Source: JAGXOF01 sp046545575 (GTDB taxonomy: Bacteria > Chloroflexota > Dehalococcoidia > SZUA-161 > SpSt-899). From it: DNA of 17,857 bases. A program made the translations under genes and the position numbers. Below are positions 14,457 through 17,857 of this stretch, in pieces. How positions within the stretch are numbered: position 1 is the stretch's first letter; every line of letters begins with the position of its first letter. The notes beneath the pieces were generated by a model. It made no database searches. It saw only the letters and a list, made by a program, of their open reading frames with translations, and was not told the DNA's origin. The stretch spans positions 1 through 17,857 of the forward strand of contig JBKGZM010000041.1 in the NCBI GenBank assembly GCA_046545575.1, in the 5' to 3' direction.

Positions 14457-15272
14457 TCAGGATTTCGAATTCTGTGGGGTGGGCCTTTGCAGTCGTTTCC
14501 CGACGTAATGTATGGTCCTGATCCCGTTGACCAGCTGGGAACTGGCAGCCCGCTTGGGAATAAATCCATAGGCCCCTATCTTCTCAGCGGCAAGGATGTT
14601 CTCCTCGTCGTCGTACTGTGATAGCATCAGGACCCTGGTCTGCGGGTAGTCTTTGTAGATCTGCTTGGTCGCCTCCAGCCCATCCATTACGGGCATAACT
14701 ATGTCCATTATCACCATGTCAGGAGACAACTGCTCCACCTTCTCGATGGCCTCCTTACCGTTTTCGGCCTCGCCCATTACCTCGATGTCCTTCTGCAACC
14801 CGAGCACGGATTTAATGCCGTCTCTCACCACAGAGTGATCATCGACGATGAGGACTTTTATACGCTTGGTTTCCCTTTCCAGAATAGTTTGGGCTCTGGA
14901 GGCAAGTGACCCTGGTTCAACGGGCTTGGTCACGTAGTCCTCAGCATCCATCATGGCAGCTTCATCCCTTCTCCACCCTTTTATGAGCTGTTTTTCCGGC
15001 GGAGCGTCCATGACAATGATCGGTAGGTCTTGTGTTTTGGGATTGTCTCTGAGCCATTGGTGGAATGCGAAGGCCTCTCCACGAGGGGTCAGCGTGCCGA
15101 CGATCACGAGGTCCGGATCGATTTTCTTGATTGTATCCTGCGCCTCCTGGCGACTGGTTGCTGTGGCTGCTTCGCAGACATCGCTCTCCAAAGCGGCTTT
15201 CAGGGCTGAGACGAATTCCACCTCATCATCTACGATCAGGATTTTTCTCTTTTCCTCTTTATTCTCTTCCAT
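14457..15272 (-). CDS. Tandem receiver-domain protein without output domain
   Basis: The 271-residue protein has two CheY-like receivers. The first (about 10-132) has Asp15/Asp16 and Lys116 (VTKPVEP), but Gly59 stands where the phospho-acceptor Asp belongs (LVIVGTLTP), so it cannot be phosphorylated in the usual way. The second (about 138-260) is a complete NarL-type receiver: DDH at 144-146, Asp190 in VIMDIVMPVMDG, Ser218, Lys240. It is close to the receiver of the next regulator, but the LuxR-type HTH is absent and the protein ends GKRLQRPTPQNSKS. No HTH-like coding sequence follows the stop in any minus frame I checked, so a recent frameshift is unlikely. The ATG has GGGAGGGG upstream. Probable role: phosphate sink, decoy, or adaptor for the neighbouring kinase (inference). 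Confidence 0.93.
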   Translation of the reverse strand: MEENKEEKRKILIVDDEVEFVSALKAALESDVCEAATATSRQEAQDTIKKIDPDLVIVGTLTPRGEAFAFHQWLRDNPKTQDLPIIVMDAPPEKQLIKGWRRDEAAMMDAEDYVTKPVEPGSLASRAQTILERETKRIKVLIVDDHSVVRDGIKSVLGLQKDIEVMGEAENGKEAIEKVEQLSPDMVIMDIVMPVMDGLEATKQIYKDYPQTRVLMLSQYDDEENILAAEKIGAYGFIPKRAASSQLVNGIRTIHYVGKRLQRPTPQNSKS

Positions 15273-15298
15273 CGCACCCCTCCCATTAGAAGACTTTG

Positions 15299-15349
15299 TT
15301 TATATATCGTAAGCCATACATAAGTGAGGGTAAATAGGGGATTTACCCT
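15299..15349 (-). promoter_or_regulatory. Candidate operator and promoter upstream of the tandem-receiver gene
   Basis: A perfect 9-bp inverted repeat AGGGTAAAT-AGGGG-ATTTACCCT (15327-15349) lies about 21 bases upstream of a TATATA/TATAAA -10 candidate (15299-15306). There is no good -35 box at the right distance, and the repeat overlaps where it would be. This suggests activator-dependent transcription. Confidence 0.4.
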
Positions 15350-15407
15350 GAATATGCGGACATGAACCCTTGAATTGTCGCAGATGCTACCTTGGATATG
15401 AGGTGAT

Positions 15408-15447
15408 AAAAGCAGGGGCGCACCCTCAAGGGTGCGCCCCTGCTTTT
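15408..15447. terminator. Strong bidirectional intrinsic terminator after kinase-regulator pair
   Basis: A perfect 18-bp stem (15408-15425 with 15430-15447) with TCAA loop. It has AAAA at its left base and TTTT at its right, so it works on either strand. On the minus strand it lies 30 bases after the stop of the NarL-type regulator. It insulates that pair from the tandem-receiver gene. Confidence 0.92.
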
Positions 15448-15477
15448 ACTACGATAGTTACCCATCGGTTTAAGTAG

Positions 15478-16131
15478 CTACATGGTGATGATTCCTCGCC
15501 GCAGTGCGAACTTAAGCAGATCGAGTTTGCTGTGAACACCCAGCTTGTTCATCAGGCTGGTCTTGTGGCCCTCGACGGTTTTAGGGGTGATAGTAAGCAT
15601 CTCGGCTATCTGCTGGGTTGTGTAGCCCTCTACGATGAGCTTAAGCAATTCCCTCTCCCTATCGGTTAGATGCTCATATGGGTCGTTCTTGTCCTTTGTC
15701 AATGCTAGCTGCTGGTAGTCCTCGACAAACAACTTAGCAACTGACGGTGACAGGTACGATTCACCTGCATATACAGCCCTGATGCCTGAGGCTAATTCAG
15801 AAGAGGCTGCGGTCTTGCTGATGAAGCCGCTGGCCCCCGCCTCGATTGCGGGGAAAACGTGTTCCTTATCATCGTACTGGGTGAGCACCAGAGACTTTAC
15901 ATCGGGGAACTCCTTGCGAATCCTTCGTATGGCTTCCAGCCCCCCCATAATGGGCATTGATATGTCCATGAGCACAATGTCTGGCAGGAGTTTACTTATC
16001 TCTTCCAGCCCTTCTCGCCCGTTGGATGCCTCTCCCACTACATCGATGTCACCGGCCAGTGATAGCAGACTGCAAATACCGTCTCTCACAACGGTGTGAT
16101 CATCCACTACTAAAACCTTTATCTTTGGCAT
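15478..16131 (-). CDS. NarL/FixJ-family response regulator
   Basis: A 217-residue two-domain regulator counted from the ATG at 16131 (a GTG directly before it is equally possible; GGAG lies 8 and 5 bases upstream of the two). The receiver (about 1-120) has Asp10/Asp11, phospho-acceptor Asp56 in IVLMDISMP, Thr/Ser in LVLTQYDD, and Lys106 in GFISKTAAS. The C-terminal LuxR-type helix-turn-helix (about 154-214) shows LTDREREL, GYTTQQIAEML and ITPKTVEGHKTSLMNKLGV. It should bind DNA as a dimer when phosphorylated. It overlaps the 3' end of the histidine kinase gene by about 32 bases, so the two form a translationally coupled pair. Targets are unknown; the nearby receiver gene with its palindrome and the redox operon are candidates. 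Confidence 0.95.
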   Translation of the reverse strand: MPKIKVLVVDDHTVVRDGICSLLSLAGDIDVVGEASNGREGLEEISKLLPDIVLMDISMPIMGGLEAIRRIRKEFPDVKSLVLTQYDDKEHVFPAIEAGASGFISKTAASSELASGIRAVYAGESYLSPSVAKLFVEDYQQLALTKDKNDPYEHLTDRERELLKLIVEGYTTQQIAEMLTITPKTVEGHKTSLMNKLGVHSKLDLLKFALRRGIITM

Positions 16132-17761
16132 CACTTTTGCTCCAGTATACAGGCACTCTTACCGTGATCGTTGTGCCCTTACCAGGCCTGGACTGGATAT
16201 CGCAGGTACCGCCCAAGAGAGTAGCTCTCTCATTCATACTGAACAATCCACGTCCCCGGCCGGTTTCATCCACCTCGATGGGCCTTGAGGAATCGAACCC
16301 CTTACCATCGTCCTTTATCTCCATTACAAAATCATTTGAAACACGGCGGATGTCTATCCATGCGTTACTTGCTTGGGAATGCAAAGCTATGTTGGCAATT
16401 ATCCCTTGAGCAATGCGAAAGAGGGCGAATTCAGCTTCAGTGGGCAATCGTTCCTCGTTGCCCTCATGGGTTAATGATACGTTGATCCCTAAAGGTTGAA
16501 GCCGATTCTCGGCGTACTGGCGGATAGCAGGAGGCAATCCCAAACTGTCCAAAACTGTTGGCCTGAGGCCTTTCATAATCCTGCTGACCTCTGCCCCAAG
16601 CTGGGTGGAGATATTATGTGCTTCCTTGAGCTTTGCATTGAATTCTTCATCCCCGAAGTTGGAGGTCTTTGCTATGTTAACAAGCGCTTGCATGGTTAAT
16701 GAAAGGCCGGTTAGCGATTGAGTTGTTTCGTCATGCAATTCGCGGGCAACTCTGGCTCGCTCCTTCTCCTGTGCGACCAGCATGTGACGGGCGAGTCGCC
16801 GGTAATTCTCCCTTTCCTTGCTTAATTGATCATACAGCCTGGCCTGTTCGATTGCCATGCCTATCTGGTCGCCTATCGAACTCAGAAGGTGCATATCATC
16901 TTCCTTAAAGCTGTGCGGTAGACGGCTGGCCACATTTATCACCCCCAGCACGCGCTCCTTTGCCCTGAGGGGGACGCTAATGAAGGCTTTTAACCCCTCG
17001 GTGCTTACAACATCTGTATGAACTGTGCGTGGGTCAAGTGAGATATCTTCCAGCAAAATAGGATCCCCTGTTTCAGCTACGCGACCGGCAATTCCCTGCC
17101 CTACATTTAGCAAAATCTCCTGGACGTATCTCTCAGATAAACCACGATGCACGCGGTAGGAGAGTGTCTGAGTTTGCTCGTCGAGCAGTAAAATCCCGCC
17201 GATATTACCGTTCATTATGTTAAGTGAATTGTCCAGGGCCACCTGTAGTATGGTATCCAGGTCCCATAGCCCACTTACGGCGGTTGAGATTTGGCTGAGC
17301 GCCGAGAGCTGGTGATAATGCTTTAGTGTCTCATTGTCCAGTTGCCTTTGAGCGGTGACGTTCTTTCTTAGTTCAGCCACTGCGCACAGATTACCCGAGG
17401 TGTCCTTAAGGGGGTACAGGCTAACGGAGATGTAAGCTCCACATACGCCTGTTTCATCGACATCCTGGCAATACGTCAGGGTTACGGGCTTATTGGTCTT
17501 TAACACTTCCTGGAGTGGACATCGCCATAGCGGCGCATCACAGGGCTTGTCTCTGTTCTGGAAAACCCTGTAACAGTGTTTGCCGATGATGGCTGGTTCT
17601 TCTTGCGATGATTTCTCCCGCAACGTCGAATTGACGAACTTGACCCTGTACTCGGTATCCACGATGAAAAACTCGTCCTGCAGGCCGTCTATTACGTCCT
17701 GAAGTCCGAGGTTCAAATCAGCAGCATGAGCATGACTTACGGGACCTTGCTTCGTGTCCAT
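16100..17761 (-). CDS. Soluble PAS-GAF sensor histidine kinase (HisKA_3, NarX/NreB type)
   Basis: This 553-residue kinase has no membrane segment, so it senses a cytoplasmic signal. Order: PAS (about 18-135), rich in Cys (63, 74, 81, 98, 107, 126) with the motif GKHCYRVFQNRDKPC; GAF (about 150-310, GQGIAGRVAETGDPI, SVPLRAKERVLGVINV); HisKA_3 dimerisation helix with phospho-acceptor His343 in RVARELHDETTQSL; and HATPase (about 440-538) with DDGKGFD and GRGRGLFSMNERA. The N-box reads FRIAQGIIANIALHS. It keeps Asn457 but has Gly453 in place of the usual Glu, and Leu460 for Lys. The Cys-rich PAS suggests redox, metal or gas sensing by analogy only. The ATG at 17761 has a weak ribosome-binding site. 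The 3' end overlaps the regulator start, its obvious partner. Confidence 0.95.
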   Translation of the reverse strand: MDTKQGPVSHAHAADLNLGLQDVIDGLQDEFFIVDTEYRVKFVNSTLREKSSQEEPAIIGKHCYRVFQNRDKPCDAPLWRCPLQEVLKTNKPVTLTYCQDVDETGVCGAYISVSLYPLKDTSGNLCAVAELRKNVTAQRQLDNETLKHYHQLSALSQISTAVSGLWDLDTILQVALDNSLNIMNGNIGGILLLDEQTQTLSYRVHRGLSERYVQEILLNVGQGIAGRVAETGDPILLEDISLDPRTVHTDVVSTEGLKAFISVPLRAKERVLGVINVASRLPHSFKEDDMHLLSSIGDQIGMAIEQARLYDQLSKERENYRRLARHMLVAQEKERARVARELHDETTQSLTGLSLTMQALVNIAKTSNFGDEEFNAKLKEAHNISTQLGAEVSRIMKGLRPTVLDSLGLPPAIRQYAENRLQPLGINVSLTHEGNEERLPTEAEFALFRIAQGIIANIALHSQASNAWIDIRRVSNDFVMEIKDDGKGFDSSRPIEVDETGRGRGLFSMNERATLLGGTCDIQSRPGKGTTITVRVPVYWSKSDAKDKGFSSG

Positions 17762-17826
17762 TCGCTTGCCTATCCCGTGATGTACCCTATCTCTTGAATT
17801 TCTGAAGTAATACAGGTTAAGACTAG

Positions 17827-17854
17827 GGTATACGAAATCCTATGGGTTTGTCAA
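17827..17854 (-). promoter_or_regulatory. Likely promoter of the kinase-regulator operon
   Basis: On the minus strand TTGACA (17854-17849), 16-base spacer, TATACC (17832-17827), giving a leader of about 60 bases. A 7-bp inverted repeat TACCCTA (17783-17789)/TAGGGTA (17824-17830) overlaps the -10 box and could be an operator or leader structure. Confidence 0.55.
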
Positions 17855-17857
17855 TCG

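Overview
The window reads as chromosomal DNA of a strict anaerobe with a Wood-Ljungdahl (reductive acetyl-CoA) methyl branch. The gene content fits a Chloroflexota bacterium near Dehalococcoidia: MetV/MetF, soluble NuoE/NuoF/FdhA-type flavin and Fe-S proteins, and soluble NarL-type two-component signalling. That placement is an inference from gene content and protein style; no rRNA or other phylogenetic marker beyond rpsU, metK and purQ is present. Base composition looks even, and I see no insertion sequence, prophage, tRNA, rRNA or CRISPR array.

Layout. Bases 1-1400 (+): the 3' part of an NfeD membrane protein and a stomatin-like SPFH protein, closed by a strong intrinsic terminator. 1488-2814 (+): metK with its own sigma70-type promoter. 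2820-4329 (-): rpsU-yqeY from a near-consensus promoter, then purQ behind an intrinsic terminator or attenuator. 4352-5493 (+): trmO and an EndoIII-like DNA glycosylase sharing an ATGA overlap, divergent from rpsU. 5494-6431: a mostly gene-poor stretch with one plausible small W-rich protein and several inverted repeats.

6432-14352 (-) is the centrepiece, a tightly packed operon in transcription order: FdhA/NuoG-like subunit, NuoE-like subunit, a 1020-residue NuoF-GltD fusion, MetV, MetF. The FdhA-like protein keeps every Fe-S ligand and the molybdopterin-oxidoreductase fold, but the formate-oxidising residues are replaced: Sec/Cys by Tyr351, the next His by Asn352, the catalytic Arg by Gln545, and the relay Lys by Arg262. 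With metV-metF directly downstream, the simplest hypothesis is a multi-subunit NAD(P)H-linked, possibly electron-bifurcating, methylene-tetrahydrofolate reductase. Its FdhA-like subunit would be an electron wire or carry a different chemistry. This is the best candidate here for an undescribed system.

14457-17857 (-): signalling genes. A PAS-GAF-HisKA_3 soluble histidine kinase overlaps a NarL-type response regulator and is followed by a perfect 18-bp bidirectional terminator. A separate gene then encodes two receiver domains with no output domain, the first lacking its phospho-acceptor Asp. Their position upstream of the redox operon suggests, but does not prove, that they regulate it.
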